From: Chloroflexota bacterium | GTDB taxonomy: Bacteria; Chloroflexota; Anaerolineae; Anaerolineales; Villigracilaceae | DNA length: 64,000 nt | Direction of reading: 5' to 3' | Assembly: GCA_016191845.1 (NCBI GenBank) | Contig: JACPVF010000013.1 | Coordinates: 372,001 to 436,000, forward strand | The notes under the pieces: generated by a model | Told to the model about the DNA's origin: nothing | Database searches by the model: none | What the model saw: the letters and a program-made list of their open reading frames with translations, nothing else | Position numbers and translations under genes: made by a program | Part shown: piece after piece, positions 1 through 9,162 of the stretch | Numbering within the stretch: the stretch's first letter is position 1 | Layout: each line of letters opens with the position of its first letter

Positions 1-1247
1 ACGCGTTCGGTCCAGGTACGCGGTGGGCGGACCACCCACCAGCGAATCCAATACAGGCCGATCACGGTGGCGACGGGCAGGAACAGGAAGGTCAGGTCGG
101 TGCGCAAAGGGGCAGGGATGAAGCCGCTGAGATACAGAATCCACGGAGCGGCGAAGAAAAGCGCCAACAGGGAGATGGTCAGCCAGTAACCTGCTTTCCA
201 ACGCTCGCGGACGGTGGCAAAGATCAGGGCGGCGGCGGGGATCAACACGACGAGATTCTCCGGCCCGCTGCGCAGCCCCGTCAGCGGGGTCAGGCTGAGG
301 GTCAGGCAGGCGGCCCAATAGAAACGGCGGAAGTCTCCGCTGCGGGCGCGAGCCCATTCAAAAGCCAGGGTCAGCACACTCAGCGCCGTCAGCCCCCAAC
401 CGAGGCGGGACCCGATCTCGGGCCACAGGCGGACGAAGACCGCGCCTGGCGTGAGGCCGAAGGTCGTGGTCCAGTTGGCGAAGACGCCCACCAGATACGA
501 GAAGACCCAGCCAGGTTGGACGAGGTAGGCAATGGCAAGCAGCGTAAAGGTCGGGATGATGAAACCGACCAGCACACCTGAGCGCCGCTGGTATGCGACG
601 TACAACAACACCAACAGAAGGAAGGGGCCACCGATCTCCCAGTGCGCGAAGGCCACCGCGATCAGTGCGCCCGCCAGTTCGTCAGCCTCTTCGCGTAAGG
701 CCAGCAGAATCCCCAGGTAGACCAGGCCCAACAGGACGGCGGGTGTCCCCTCGTATAGCGCAAACAGGCTGTATAGTCCCAATCCTGCGAACAGGTAGAA
801 GAGAATCGCAAAGAGTCGACGCGGGCGCCAATCTGCCAGGCGCAGGCTGAGGGCGGTCATTGCAAACAACGCCACTTCAGCAAGGGCCAGGTACAAGCCG
901 CGCGCCACGCTCGGATTCCCGACCAGACTGAGCGGCGCGTATAAGAGCGTCAGATAATAAGGAAGATTGAAATAATACGGATTTTGTCCCGCCCGAGCGG
1001 CACCACCATAGGCCTGCCGCTGGACGTACGCCGCCACCGCCCCACTGTAAGGTTCGCCGTTGTCCAGCCCGAACGACACGCGGACATTCTTCCACGGCAT
1101 GAGGATTCCGCCGCCGCCCTTCATCCGCTCAGCCAGGACCAGGTTCGCGAACAGGAAAGCCGTCAGCACGGCCGCCAGAATCAGAAAGCCGAACACCAAA
1201 AAGCGGATCTCCGCCGGGCTGAGTTTTTTCTCCTCAATGGGTTTCAC
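1..1247 (-). CDS. Polytopic membrane protein, GT-C / DUF2029 (GT87)-like, 3' end cut
   Basis: The open frame starts at GTG 1247 and runs off the left edge, giving about 415 visible codons. A cytoplasmic N-terminus (VKPIEEKKLSPAE) leads into a first membrane span at about residues 16-38, and at least eight further hydrophobic spans follow. After the first span the segment GQNPYYFNLPYYLTLLYAPL resembles the 'NPY...YPP...PL' signature of DUF2029/GT87 polyprenyl-phosphate-dependent sugar transferases, which work on the outer face of the membrane. A G-rich stretch lies just upstream of the GTG. Membrane topology is clear from the sequence. The transferase role is an inference from that one motif, and the C-terminus is not visible. 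Confidence 0.6.
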   Translation of the reverse strand, partial: MKPIEEKKLSPAEIRFLVFGFLILAAVLTAFLFANLVLAERMKGGGGILMPWKNVRVSFGLDNGEPYSGAVAAYVQRQAYGGAARAGQNPYYFNLPYYLTLLYAPLSLVGNPSVARGLYLALAEVALFAMTALSLRLADWRPRRLFAILFYLFAGLGLYSLFALYEGTPAVLLGLVYLGILLALREEADELAGALIAVAFAHWEIGGPFLLLVLLYVAYQRRSGVLVGFIIPTFTLLAIAYLVQPGWVFSYLVGVFANWTTTFGLTPGAVFVRLWPEIGSRLGWGLTALSVLTLAFEWARARSGDFRRFYWAACLTLSLTPLTGLRSGPENLVVLIPAAALIFATVRERWKAGYWLTISLLALFFAAPWILYLSGFIPAPLRTDLTFLFLPVATVIGLYWIRWWVVRPPRTWTER

Positions 1248-1632
1248 CTGCCCCCCAATCTCACATGGAACAAGGGTTGGATTTCGAGATCAAGAGAAAG
1301 GCTGTGGGAAATTGGCGCTTGTATTGTGCACTGCATAGCAGGATAATTATAACAAATGGGCTGGTCAATCTCCGTTTCGCGCACAAAAAGGAGCCAGCAT
1401 GGACAAGCCGCGTAAGGCGGTCAAGGAGGGATAGTCCATCATTCGGAGGGAAGTATGCAGTACAAGGCTTTCCATCCTAGGTTTGAAGAAACAGGGTTAG
1501 TGGGGCTGTTAATTTCGATCCCAAATTTCTGCAGAAATCATCCAACTTTGCACGGACGATTAATTCCCAGTTCAAAACCCAAAATTTCAATTCGCTGAAT
1601 GTCAATTATTCGGCTGATAAATAAGGAGCATC
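1248..1632. other. Intergenic region, 385 nt, AT-richer
   Basis: This stretch separates the divergently transcribed membrane protein and zinc-ribbon gene. It is visibly AT-richer than most of the window. I see no convincing gene, tRNA or strong hairpin. An 11-codon frame from ATG 1399 follows an AAAGGAG sequence but is too short to call. Promoters for both flanking genes should lie here; none matches consensus well enough to name. Confidence 0.5.
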
Positions 1633-3024
1633 ATGAATACACAAATGAAGAAGTGCCCTGTCTGCGCAGAAGAGATCAAGGCTGAGGCACTGATTTGCCG
1701 TTTTTGCAAAGCAAGATTCGATATACGAATCAGGGGATATTGCCCCCAAGATCGTCAACTGGTTGACGCGGACAAAAACGGCAAATGTCCAATGTGTGGT
1801 GGCGAACTAACTGATCCTCATGTGGAGAGCGAACTTATCAGAGAGTCGATACAAACACTGCCAAATGCATCTAACTCCACCACTCGATCTGTATCGAATA
1901 ATACTGGCGCTAAAAAAGTCTGGGCGGTTATCGGCACTGTCGTGATCAGTTTGCTGTGCGGATTCCCAGGTGTTCTGATTTTCAGCTTGGGTGCAATTTC
2001 CTTCGTTGGTCTTCTGTCGCCAGGTGTGCCGCCAGATATGCTGGCTGAAACGCTGTCTCAAAGCGGATTGACAAAGCAGGAATTTATCCTTTCCTTGCTT
2101 GGGTTTATCGGTGTAGGTATTTTCCTAATTCTCATCCCAATTGTGTTCGGCATTTTGACGCTACGCAACAAAAAGCCTGTCGATGACAGACCAAAGAAAA
2201 GCATTGGGCTCACACTGGTGCCCATTGCAGGGATTTGTGTGGTCCTGATGGGTGTGACAATTTTGGCGATTAAATTTGTTATACCAAAAATGCCTTTATC
2301 CCCTTCCACACCTATAGAAATTTGCAATCAATGGGCTGAAGCGCTGAACAATGGCAATATTGACGAGGCACTGTCATACCTTGCTGATGATGCAGTAGTC
2401 GAAATCATACCTTCAGGGCCAAATGGGCAGGATTTCTACAAGGGCCACGCAGAAATTCAGGGTTGGTACGAAAAAATTATCTTCAAAAAGAGCGTTACCA
2501 CATTGAGTGATTGCAAGATCTCACAAGAACTCATTACTTGTTTTAGCACTTATACCGATGATGATTTTAAAGCGATGGGAGTGGACTTAATCGAAGGTAA
2601 ATGGGAAGCCATTTTTCTAGAAGGAAAAATCCAGCGTTATACATTCACTATTTCCACAAATTCGCTGGTGAAATTGGATATACGAATTACCAGTCCAGAA
2701 GCAATCACCGGTGTCTGGTTAGGACAAGTTGACAACAGCTCTGTTTGCTTCGCGTTTGGAGCAGATGGAACCATGGGCTTTTATGGCTGTGGATCTGGTG
2801 TAATACCAATAAGCGCTGGACCATACTACTGGTTCGAGGATGGCTTGCTGAAGTTCAATGATTCAATCGGAGAATGCACTGGTATGGTGGGAAAGTATGA
2901 AGTTTATAAGCCCTATGAAGGAAAAGATTATGTTCATCTTCGATTTGTGCTCGTCGGTAATGATCCGTGCGAGACTCGAAGAAAAATACTCGCAGGCAAC
3001 ACACTCCTTTATATCGAACCGTAA
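1633..3024 (+). CDS. Zinc-ribbon membrane protein with SnoaL-like and C-terminal beta domain
   Basis: Function unknown. The N-terminus carries zinc-ribbon cysteines: C8xxC11 with C22xxC25, then C37 with C52xxC55, where the expected second Cys of the second pair is Asp40. Three hydrophobic spans lie at about residues 94-125, 150-175 and 192-215. Residues about 225-340 (from PIEICNQWAEALNNG) look like a SnoaL/NTF2-like fold. The last 100 residues (from TGVWLGQVDNSS) look like a small beta-rich domain. The next gene shares the zinc-ribbon module but has a different C-terminus, so the two are a tandem pair with swapped outer domains. Base composition is clearly lower in GC than genes from 4.6 kb onward, hinting at transfer or relaxed selection. 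GGAG lies before ATG 1633. Confidence 0.75.
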   Translation: MNTQMKKCPVCAEEIKAEALICRFCKARFDIRIRGYCPQDRQLVDADKNGKCPMCGGELTDPHVESELIRESIQTLPNASNSTTRSVSNNTGAKKVWAVIGTVVISLLCGFPGVLIFSLGAISFVGLLSPGVPPDMLAETLSQSGLTKQEFILSLLGFIGVGIFLILIPIVFGILTLRNKKPVDDRPKKSIGLTLVPIAGICVVLMGVTILAIKFVIPKMPLSPSTPIEICNQWAEALNNGNIDEALSYLADDAVVEIIPSGPNGQDFYKGHAEIQGWYEKIIFKKSVTTLSDCKISQELITCFSTYTDDDFKAMGVDLIEGKWEAIFLEGKIQRYTFTISTNSLVKLDIRITSPEAITGVWLGQVDNSSVCFAFGADGTMGFYGCGSGVIPISAGPYYWFEDGLLKFNDSIGECTGMVGKYEVYKPYEGKDYVHLRFVLVGNDPCETRRKILAGNTLLYIEP

Positions 3025-3053
3025 ACAGGATGTTTGATCTGGAGGCTAAGACT

Positions 3054-4571
3054 ATGAACAACGCAACGAAAAAATGTCCGCTGTGTGCGGAAGAAATCCC
3101 GCTCACAGCCACAATCTGTGAATACTGCGGCGCACAATTCAAAATGACCAGCACTGGCTACTGCCAAAATTGCCATCAAGTCCGCGAGGCCGATGGGAAT
3201 GGTCAATGCAGGGTATGTGGCAGTGCGGTTATGGATTTGCATATGGAGAGCAAATTTATTAAAGAGCCAGTTCAAGCGTCATTGTCTGCCTCACCGCCCA
3301 AAATCAGAAAAAGTTACCTGTCATATGGCTTTCTTATGGCAATTGTGCTCCTGGGTGTTGGCGGTGTTTTATTATGGTTTGGTCGCAACACTTTGCCTGC
3401 TGTTTCCAGCCCTTTCACAACGGTCACGCCCATAATTACCACGACTTCCACATCAACATCTACGCCGACTGTATCTCCCACCAACACCCCGCGTCTTACG
3501 CCAACAGTGACGCCTCTTCCCTCTTGGGTGACAAGTTTTGCAGAACCAATCCTTGCCGCCATCACAAATACCTCCCCACACTTTGAGGATGACTTTTCGC
3601 AAGCATCGGACAGTTGGCGGGTTGATCCAAGAGATGACCGCTGCAGGGTAAAAATCCAAGACGGTGCTTTCACAATGAGCGTCGAGGCAGGCAGGGAGAT
3701 GGCCCGCTGTCCTAACCCAGGAATGCGGATGAACAACTTCGCGCTGCGCGTCGATATTGATTTCAGTGGATTGAATTCGCGCGATTCAGCGGAAATTACC
3801 TGGCATGGAACGGGTTATTCTGATGGAGTACATCTCTCTCTTTTGAAAGATGGTAATTGGTCGATTAATTTTTGTGGAGACCCCTGCTCTACGTTGGCCA
3901 CAGGTTGGCAAACGATTAGCCCAACTCAAAAAGTAACAATCATCGTCATTTCCAAAAACAGAGAATATGCCATTTATATGGATGAGACACCCGTATCATA
4001 CATCAATGATATTGAGCGGCGTCCTGGAATAGTTATTACATTGGGCTTATCAATACTATCCTTGAGCTCAAGTCGAATGATCAAATATGACAATTTGAAG
4101 ATCTGGAATTTGGATTACATTGATCCCAAGTCCGCTACCGTGCCGACTACGACATATATCCCAAGCCTAACATCGCCAATGACCCCTGACCAACGGATAC
4201 TAAACCCCGCCAACCAGCGCCTGTATCTCTATGTAAAAATACCGCTTGCCTGGCACGACGCCAGGGATTATTGTGCGGCACGAGGCGGTCATCTGGTGAC
4301 GATTCAGGCACCTTCAGAGAATAGATTTGTCTACGAGTTGGCTACCGAAAACGTTCAAATGGGCACTTGGTTAGGCGCTACAGATGAGGTTCAAGAGGGA
4401 ATTTGGGTTTGGGTTACTGGAGAGCCTGCGAAGTACTGGAATTGGGGAGAATATTGGAACTATTCTGGCAAAGACGGCACTGAAGATTTTCTGGCATTTG
4501 ATGGGTGGGATAAAACCTGGTATGACCAGCCAGACGGCGGCAAGTATTTCGTCTGCGAATGGGAACCATGA
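3054..4571 (+). CDS. Zinc-ribbon, single-pass membrane protein with C-type lectin domain
   Basis: 505 residues. The start is ATG 3054, preceded by GGAGG at about 8 nt; an open frame extends further upstream but overlaps the previous gene and lacks a Shine-Dalgarno. Two complete zinc ribbons occur at the N-terminus (C8/C11/C22/C25 and C37/C40/C52/C55), followed by one membrane span at about 84-105 and a long Thr/Ser/Pro linker. A concanavalin-like beta domain spans about residues 170-340. A C-terminal C-type lectin-like domain (about 385-505) shows the hallmarks ARGGHLVTI, WLGATD, EGIWVWVTGE, NWGEY and FVCEW. The predicted arrangement is ribbon inside and lectin outside. A ligand-sensing or adhesion role is inference. 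Its stop lies one base from that of the convergent kinase gene. Confidence 0.78.
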   Translation: MNNATKKCPLCAEEIPLTATICEYCGAQFKMTSTGYCQNCHQVREADGNGQCRVCGSAVMDLHMESKFIKEPVQASLSASPPKIRKSYLSYGFLMAIVLLGVGGVLLWFGRNTLPAVSSPFTTVTPIITTTSTSTSTPTVSPTNTPRLTPTVTPLPSWVTSFAEPILAAITNTSPHFEDDFSQASDSWRVDPRDDRCRVKIQDGAFTMSVEAGREMARCPNPGMRMNNFALRVDIDFSGLNSRDSAEITWHGTGYSDGVHLSLLKDGNWSINFCGDPCSTLATGWQTISPTQKVTIIVISKNREYAIYMDETPVSYINDIERRPGIVITLGLSILSLSSSRMIKYDNLKIWNLDYIDPKSATVPTTTYIPSLTSPMTPDQRILNPANQRLYLYVKIPLAWHDARDYCAARGGHLVTIQAPSENRFVYELATENVQMGTWLGATDEVQEGIWVWVTGEPAKYWNWGEYWNYSGKDGTEDFLAFDGWDKTWYDQPDGGKYFVCEWEP

Positions 4572-4572
4572 C

Positions 4573-5472
4573 TCATCCAAGGATCTTGAGCCGTCCAGGC
4601 TGGATCGAATACTCCAGGTCTTGAATCCACGCGGGGAATAATTCCCCGTCCGTGTGAGCGGGCGAGGGATGGTCGAGGTGGATCGAGATTCGTGTGGCAT
4701 TGATTTCGCGCATGCCGTCCATGTAAACGTAGCTCTTTTCACCCTCGTTGAACGCGCGCGGCAGGGCGCCGAACAACCCCAGGCGGGTGGCACGATAACC
4801 GAAGGCCAGGGTCAGTTTCCCATCGGCGGGATCGGCATGCGGGGTCATGAAGAATCCGCCCGTGCGGCGGCCATTTCCGACCGACACCAGCGAAAGCGGC
4901 CCCTTGAACTCCCCATCGTCCCAGCGGACCTCGCCCTGCCATTCGGGCTTATCCATAATAGCCCAGACCGCGGCGACCAGGTAGCGGGTAATGCCCTTGA
5001 TCCAGTGGATGCGTTCGTGCTTGGTGGTAACGTACGGTTCCAAACCGCAGGCGGAGTTATTGGCGAAATAACGATCATTGCACTTGCACAGGTCGATGGA
5101 GCGCGTCTTCCCCGCAGCAATGGTGCGCGCCGCCTCGTTCAAATCCGTGGACATGCCGAGGTTGAAGATCAGGTCGTTGGCCGAGCCCAGCGGGATGATC
5201 CCCAGCGGGACCAACTCCGTGCTGTCAGAGCCTGCCGCCTGCGCCAGCCCGTTGACGGCATCGCCGATGGTGCCGTCGCCGCCCGCCACGATGATGGGCG
5301 AAAAGCCCGCCCGCGCCGCCTCCGCCACCAGGTCAGTGACGTGCCCCTTGCGTTGCGACACAACCAACTCAAAGTCCACGCCCGCGGCTTTGAGGGCGGC
5401 TTCCGCCTCGGGCCAGCGGGCCTGCGAATTCCAGCGATTCGAATACGGATTCAGCACTACCTTGGCGGTCAT
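4573..5472 (-). CDS. Diacylglycerol / lipid kinase family protein (DagK/YegS-like)
   Basis: 299 residues, the usual length for this family. It probably phosphorylates a lipid hydroxyl (diacylglycerol or related) with ATP at the inner membrane face. The glycine-rich nucleotide-binding motif GGDGT is at residues 64-68, followed by GDAVNGL and LGIIPLGSANDL, all typical of the DAGK catalytic domain. The C-terminal half holds the second beta-rich domain ending DLEYSIQPGRLKI. It overlaps the upstream EamA gene by 4 bp (ATGA at 5469-5472), so the two are translationally coupled. The lipid substrate cannot be told from sequence. Confidence 0.88.
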   Translation of the reverse strand: MTAKVVLNPYSNRWNSQARWPEAEAALKAAGVDFELVVSQRKGHVTDLVAEAARAGFSPIIVAGGDGTIGDAVNGLAQAAGSDSTELVPLGIIPLGSANDLIFNLGMSTDLNEAARTIAAGKTRSIDLCKCNDRYFANNSACGLEPYVTTKHERIHWIKGITRYLVAAVWAIMDKPEWQGEVRWDDGEFKGPLSLVSVGNGRRTGGFFMTPHADPADGKLTLAFGYRATRLGLFGALPRAFNEGEKSYVYMDGMREINATRISIHLDHPSPAHTDGELFPAWIQDLEYSIQPGRLKILG

Positions 5473-6356
5473 CGGCCCTCCACAAGATGGTCATGGTCTA
5501 CGGAAGACGAAGTCCATTCCTTGAACTGGGATAACAATACGGCCACAAAAATGAGCACACAGCCAAATACCTGGAGGGCCGCCAGCCGCTCATCGAGCAG
5601 CAGCCAACCCGAGATCACGGCAAAGACCGATTCCAGGCTGAGAATCAGGGCGGCGTCGGCGGGGGGGGTATGACGTTGCGCCCAGACCTGTAAGGTGTAA
5701 CACAGTCCGAGCGAAAAAAGTGCGGTATAGACGACCGCAAAAAGCAGCGACCCATTGACAGCGGGGATCGGCTCGATGAACACGCCCAAGCCCAGATTCA
5801 GGAGTCCGCACACGATGAGTTGACCCACCGAAAAAGACATCGGCTCGAACTTCGAGGCAAACTTTCCAAGGATGATGACATGAAAGGTCCAGAACAACGC
5901 ACCGATCAGTTCCAGCACATCCCCCGCATGGACCTCGAACCTGCCACCGGTCGAAAGCAGATAGGCCCCCGCTCCCGCCAATCCCACCGCGACGATCGAC
6001 AACCAGTGCGGCTTCTCGCGCCAGAAGAAGAACAGGGCTACGGGAACCAACACCACGTACAGGGCCGTGATGAAGCCTGCATTACCTGCCGTGGTATAGA
6101 CCATGCCCGCCTGCTGCAAGGCGCTACCCGCGAACAGGAAGAAGCCTGCAATGAGCATCCATTTGTATTGCTCGCGCGGATAGGATGCAATGATCTTGCG
6201 CCCCACGAACAAGGCCACCGCCAACGCCGCCAGCAGATAGCGCGCCGCATTGAAATAATACACGCTGCCCATCTGTCCCGCCACGCGCTGGGCCACAAAG
6301 GCCGAGCCCCAAATCATGGAAACGACCAACAAGGTGAGATCCGCTTTTAACCGCAT
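5469..6356 (-). CDS. EamA-family (drug/metabolite superfamily) transporter
   Basis: 295 residues with about ten hydrophobic spans in two EamA repeats. The first repeat opens with LVVSMIWGSAFVAQRVAG; the second ends in DERLAALQVFGCVLIFVAVLLSQF. Members export small metabolites or amino acids; the substrate here is unknown. AAAGGA lies just upstream of ATG 6356 on the minus strand. It is the first gene of a two-gene unit with the lipid kinase and is divergent from the radical SAM gene at 6435, sharing a 78-bp control region. Confidence 0.88.
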   Translation of the reverse strand: MRLKADLTLLVVSMIWGSAFVAQRVAGQMGSVYYFNAARYLLAALAVALFVGRKIIASYPREQYKWMLIAGFFLFAGSALQQAGMVYTTAGNAGFITALYVVLVPVALFFFWREKPHWLSIVAVGLAGAGAYLLSTGGRFEVHAGDVLELIGALFWTFHVIILGKFASKFEPMSFSVGQLIVCGLLNLGLGVFIEPIPAVNGSLLFAVVYTALFSLGLCYTLQVWAQRHTPPADAALILSLESVFAVISGWLLLDERLAALQVFGCVLIFVAVLLSQFKEWTSSSVDHDHLVEGR

Positions 6357-6434
6357 AAAGAGTCCTTTGGGTGGGAGTGATACAATTACACAATCTTAGC
6401 ACAGACACTCCGACCCGAGAGCCGCAGGATTTAC

Positions 6435-7499
6435 ATGTATAAACTCGATCAAATCGAAGCGGAAAAAGATGAAGTACGCCAGGCTGTGTTAAACGCCCGC
6501 GCCTACAAGCCCTTGTACGTCAAAATCAAAGTCAATTACGGTTGCAATCTTAAATGTGAGATGTGCAAGCACTGGCGCGAGACGCGCGAAGCGCCCATCC
6601 CGATGGGACGATTCAAAGAAGTCATCAGCGAACTGGCCGAACTGGGCTGTCAGAAGATCCACTTCTCGGGCGGGGAACCGATGTTGCGTCCGCAGCTGCC
6701 CGACCTGATCGAGCACGCCACGGGGCTGGGAATCCGCGTTACGCTGACCACCAATGGCACACTGATCGACAAGGTCAAGGCCAAGCGGCTGGTCGAGGCG
6801 GGGCTGCGCGGCGTGAACGTGTCCATCGACTCGCCCATCCGCAAGATGCACGAGAAGATTCGCGGCGTGGAAGGTTCGTTCAAGCTGACCACACGCGCCG
6901 TGTCGCTGTTCCGTAGGTACGCGCACAAAGGCAAGCTGACCGTGCGTATCAACACCGTGGTCGGCCGCTCGAACTACGAGACGCTTGCCTCCCTGCCCGA
7001 GTTGGCCCAACAGCTCGGCGCGGACGGCATCAACCTGATCCCCGTGGATGACCATTGCGGCGAGCACCTCTCGATGCGCAAGAAGGACATTGCCTTGTTC
7101 AACGCCGAGATCGCGCCCGTCATCGAACAGCGCGCCAGCGAATTGGGAATCAACATCGCCGACGAGGATGCCTATCCCTTCGGACGCGACGACTCCGATG
7201 TGCGGTTGGGACGCGCGGGCCGCTACGCCTTCGGCTATTACAACAAATTCCCCTGCTACGCGCCCTGGACCCACAGCCTGATCGATTTCAACGGGCTGGT
7301 CTACGTCTGCTGCATGACGCGCGAACAGATCCAACCGCTTGGAGACATACGCAAGCAATCATTTAAAGAGATCTGGGAAGGCGAACTCTACCGCCGCATC
7401 CGCTTGAACATGCACCCACCTGCGCTCAAACCCTGTCAGCGCTGTGATGATTTTATCGAAGAGAACAAGAAGATCTGGGAGACGATCGGACCTTATTGA
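6435..7499 (+). CDS. Radical SAM protein with SPASM-like C-terminus
   Basis: 354 residues. C37xxxC41xxC44 binds the 4Fe-4S cluster that cleaves S-adenosylmethionine, and GGEP (79-82) contacts the SAM amino group. The C-terminus has further cysteines (C274, C292, C293, C334, C337) with the SPASM-like phrases FNGLVYVCC and LGDIRKQSFKEIW. These enzymes modify peptides or small metabolites. No precursor peptide is seen beside it; downstream there is only a repeat-bearing gap and a convergent small zinc-finger gene. Substrate unknown. It has no PqqD-like N-terminus, unlike the radical SAM genes at 17.7 and 20.5 kb. Confidence 0.87.
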   Translation: MYKLDQIEAEKDEVRQAVLNARAYKPLYVKIKVNYGCNLKCEMCKHWRETREAPIPMGRFKEVISELAELGCQKIHFSGGEPMLRPQLPDLIEHATGLGIRVTLTTNGTLIDKVKAKRLVEAGLRGVNVSIDSPIRKMHEKIRGVEGSFKLTTRAVSLFRRYAHKGKLTVRINTVVGRSNYETLASLPELAQQLGADGINLIPVDDHCGEHLSMRKKDIALFNAEIAPVIEQRASELGINIADEDAYPFGRDDSDVRLGRAGRYAFGYYNKFPCYAPWTHSLIDFNGLVYVCCMTREQIQPLGDIRKQSFKEIWEGELYRRIRLNMHPPALKPCQRCDDFIEENKKIWETIGPY

Positions 7500-7505
7500 T
7501 ACACT

Positions 7506-7650
7506 CGCGCTGAACGGACGCCGAGCACAGCGAGGCGGAAGTCGAAGCGCACGAAATAAGCGAAACAATTGTTGCAAGCTGCCCTTCGACTACGCCGCCC
7601 AAACCTGTACCGAGCTTATCGAAGGAGCATGGGCGGCTCCGCTCACGTAT
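7506..7650. repeat. Two copies of a dispersed intergenic repeat
   Basis: Positions 7506-7550 begin CGCGCTGAACGGA and end AGTCGAAGCGC. Positions 7581-7646 hold CTTCGACTACGCCGCC and, inverted after a spacer, GGGCGGCTCCGCTC, so this copy can fold. The same core words recur at 15085, 29649, 29721, 33070, 33109 and 39398. The region lies between two convergent genes and contains no gene. Confidence 0.7.
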
Positions 7651-7680
7651 GCCTGCGGCACAGTGCAGGCAGGGCGGAGA

Positions 7681-7962
7681 TCAACTCAAATCCGAGAACA
7701 GATCCCCGCTGTCGTCATCGTCCCAGGTGCTGGAACGACCAAAGGTATCCAGGTCGGCAGGTGAGAAGGTGGCGGCGGCAATCGGCAGAGCCACGGGCAT
7801 CTCCAGTCCCTGCTGACAGGCCAGGCACATGCGACCATCCTTGGTCTGATTGGTATGCTCGTCACAAAATCCGCGCCCGCATTTGACGCAGGTCCCCAGC
7901 GCGGGATTCTCGCAGCGATGCGGGACCAGATAACCGATAATCATTTCACACTGATTCGCCAT
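7681..7962 (-). CDS. Small zinc-finger protein, B-box-like, acidic tail
   Basis: 93 residues. Cys and His residues are spaced like a small B-box type zinc finger: HRCENPALGTCVKCGRGFC, then DEH, then a C-LAC pair. The rest is a flexible tail ending in a strongly acidic WDDDDSGDLFSDL. The start at 7962 is supported by AAAGGTGA upstream; longer in-frame extension would run into the divergent glycosyltransferase. Only 21 bp separate the two start codons. Role unknown; protein-protein contact through the finger is the usual role of such modules. Confidence 0.72.
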   Translation of the reverse strand: MANQCEMIIGYLVPHRCENPALGTCVKCGRGFCDEHTNQTKDGRMCLACQQGLEMPVALPIAAATFSPADLDTFGRSSTWDDDDSGDLFSDLS

Positions 7963-7983
7963 GTTCACCTTTGATAAACGTCC

Positions 7984-9162
7984 ATGAAAATTGCCTTGCT
8001 TTCGGAAAAGTATACACCAGACCTCGGCGGCCTTGCAATCTCGGTAGGACGATTGGGGCACCTGTTGGCCGATGCGGGACATGACGTGCGTGTCTTTGCC
8101 CCCACCCCTTCGACTGCAATCAGGGCGGACCCGGGCCTGCTTCCCTCCGAGCGGCGGACCCACACCCACGGCGGCGTCCGCGTTACGCGCTTCGGCGCAC
8201 ACAAGCGCGTGGACGATACACTGGTCGACTGGTTCGAGTTGATCGTCGAAGAACACCGCCGCGAGCCGTTCGACCTGCTGCAGGGATATTTCCTTCCGCA
8301 GGCGGGCTTCGTCACCGTTTACGCGGGCAAATATCTGAACCTGCCCAGTGTGGTCTCCATCCGCGGCAACGACATCGAACGCGCCGCCTTCGATCCCTCG
8401 CGCTTCTCGCATGTGATGTACGCCCTGCAAAACGCGGACGTGGTCACGACCAATGCAAGCGAACTGACACGCAAGGCGACAGCTTTTGTGGATCGGGAGA
8501 TCGTGCTAATCCCCAATGGGGTCGATACGCAGCACTTCAAGCCGCTGGAGAGAAACGAGGCATTGGCGGAGGCGCTGGGAGTGGAGAATGGAAAGTGGAA
8601 AGTGGCTGGGAGTACAGTATTAGGTTTCGTCGGCGAACTGCGCGAGAAGAAAGGATTGCGCGCCTTGCTTGATGCCTACGCGCAGATCAACAAGATCCAC
8701 CCCACGACCTTGCTCATCGTAGGCGAAATCCGTGCGGGGGAAGACCGCCAACTCTTTGACGAATTCCGAAGCACAAATCCCGATTCCCATATCATCGTCA
8801 CGGGCTACGTTGCCCATGAGGACCTCCCCGCTTACTATGCGCTCATGGATGTTTTTGTCCACCCGTCGCTGCGGGATGGGATGCCGAATGCGGTGCTGGA
8901 GGCGATGGCCTGCGGCAAGACGGTCATTGCGACGGCGGTCGGCGGGGTGACGAATGTAATTCAGGACGGGGTCAACGGGATGCTGGTGCCTGTCCACGAG
9001 GCGGGCCGCTTGGAAGCGGCCATCACTGAGGCGTTGGCCCAGCCCAAAAAACGGGACCAGCTCGGTCGGTCCGCGCGGGAAACGGTCCTGCGTCAATTCA
9101 CATTGGAAAAAGAATTGCAAGCCAATCTGGCAATCTATCAAAAAATTGGAGTATCGAAGTGA
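7984..9162 (+). CDS. Glycosyltransferase family 4
   Basis: 392 residues with the GT-B fold pattern: an N-terminal half opening MKIALLSEKYTPDLGGLA and a C-terminal half containing LGFVGELREKKGLRALLDAY and the retaining-enzyme motif HPSLRDGMPNAVLEAMACGK. It transfers a sugar from an activated donor to an acceptor at the cytoplasmic face; acceptor unknown. The last four bases overlap the aspA start (GTGA at 9159-9162), so translation is coupled despite unrelated functions. No clear Shine-Dalgarno precedes ATG 7984. Confidence 0.9.
   Translation: MKIALLSEKYTPDLGGLAISVGRLGHLLADAGHDVRVFAPTPSTAIRADPGLLPSERRTHTHGGVRVTRFGAHKRVDDTLVDWFELIVEEHRREPFDLLQGYFLPQAGFVTVYAGKYLNLPSVVSIRGNDIERAAFDPSRFSHVMYALQNADVVTTNASELTRKATAFVDREIVLIPNGVDTQHFKPLERNEALAEALGVENGKWKVAGSTVLGFVGELREKKGLRALLDAYAQINKIHPTTLLIVGEIRAGEDRQLFDEFRSTNPDSHIIVTGYVAHEDLPAYYALMDVFVHPSLRDGMPNAVLEAMACGKTVIATAVGGVTNVIQDGVNGMLVPVHEAGRLEAAITEALAQPKKRDQLGRSARETVLRQFTLEKELQANLAIYQKIGVSK

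Noticed and set aside
4654-5673. Plus-strand frame of about 340 codons opposite the lipid kinase
   Set aside because: Antisense to a well-supported gene; Arg/Gln-rich translation without known motifs.
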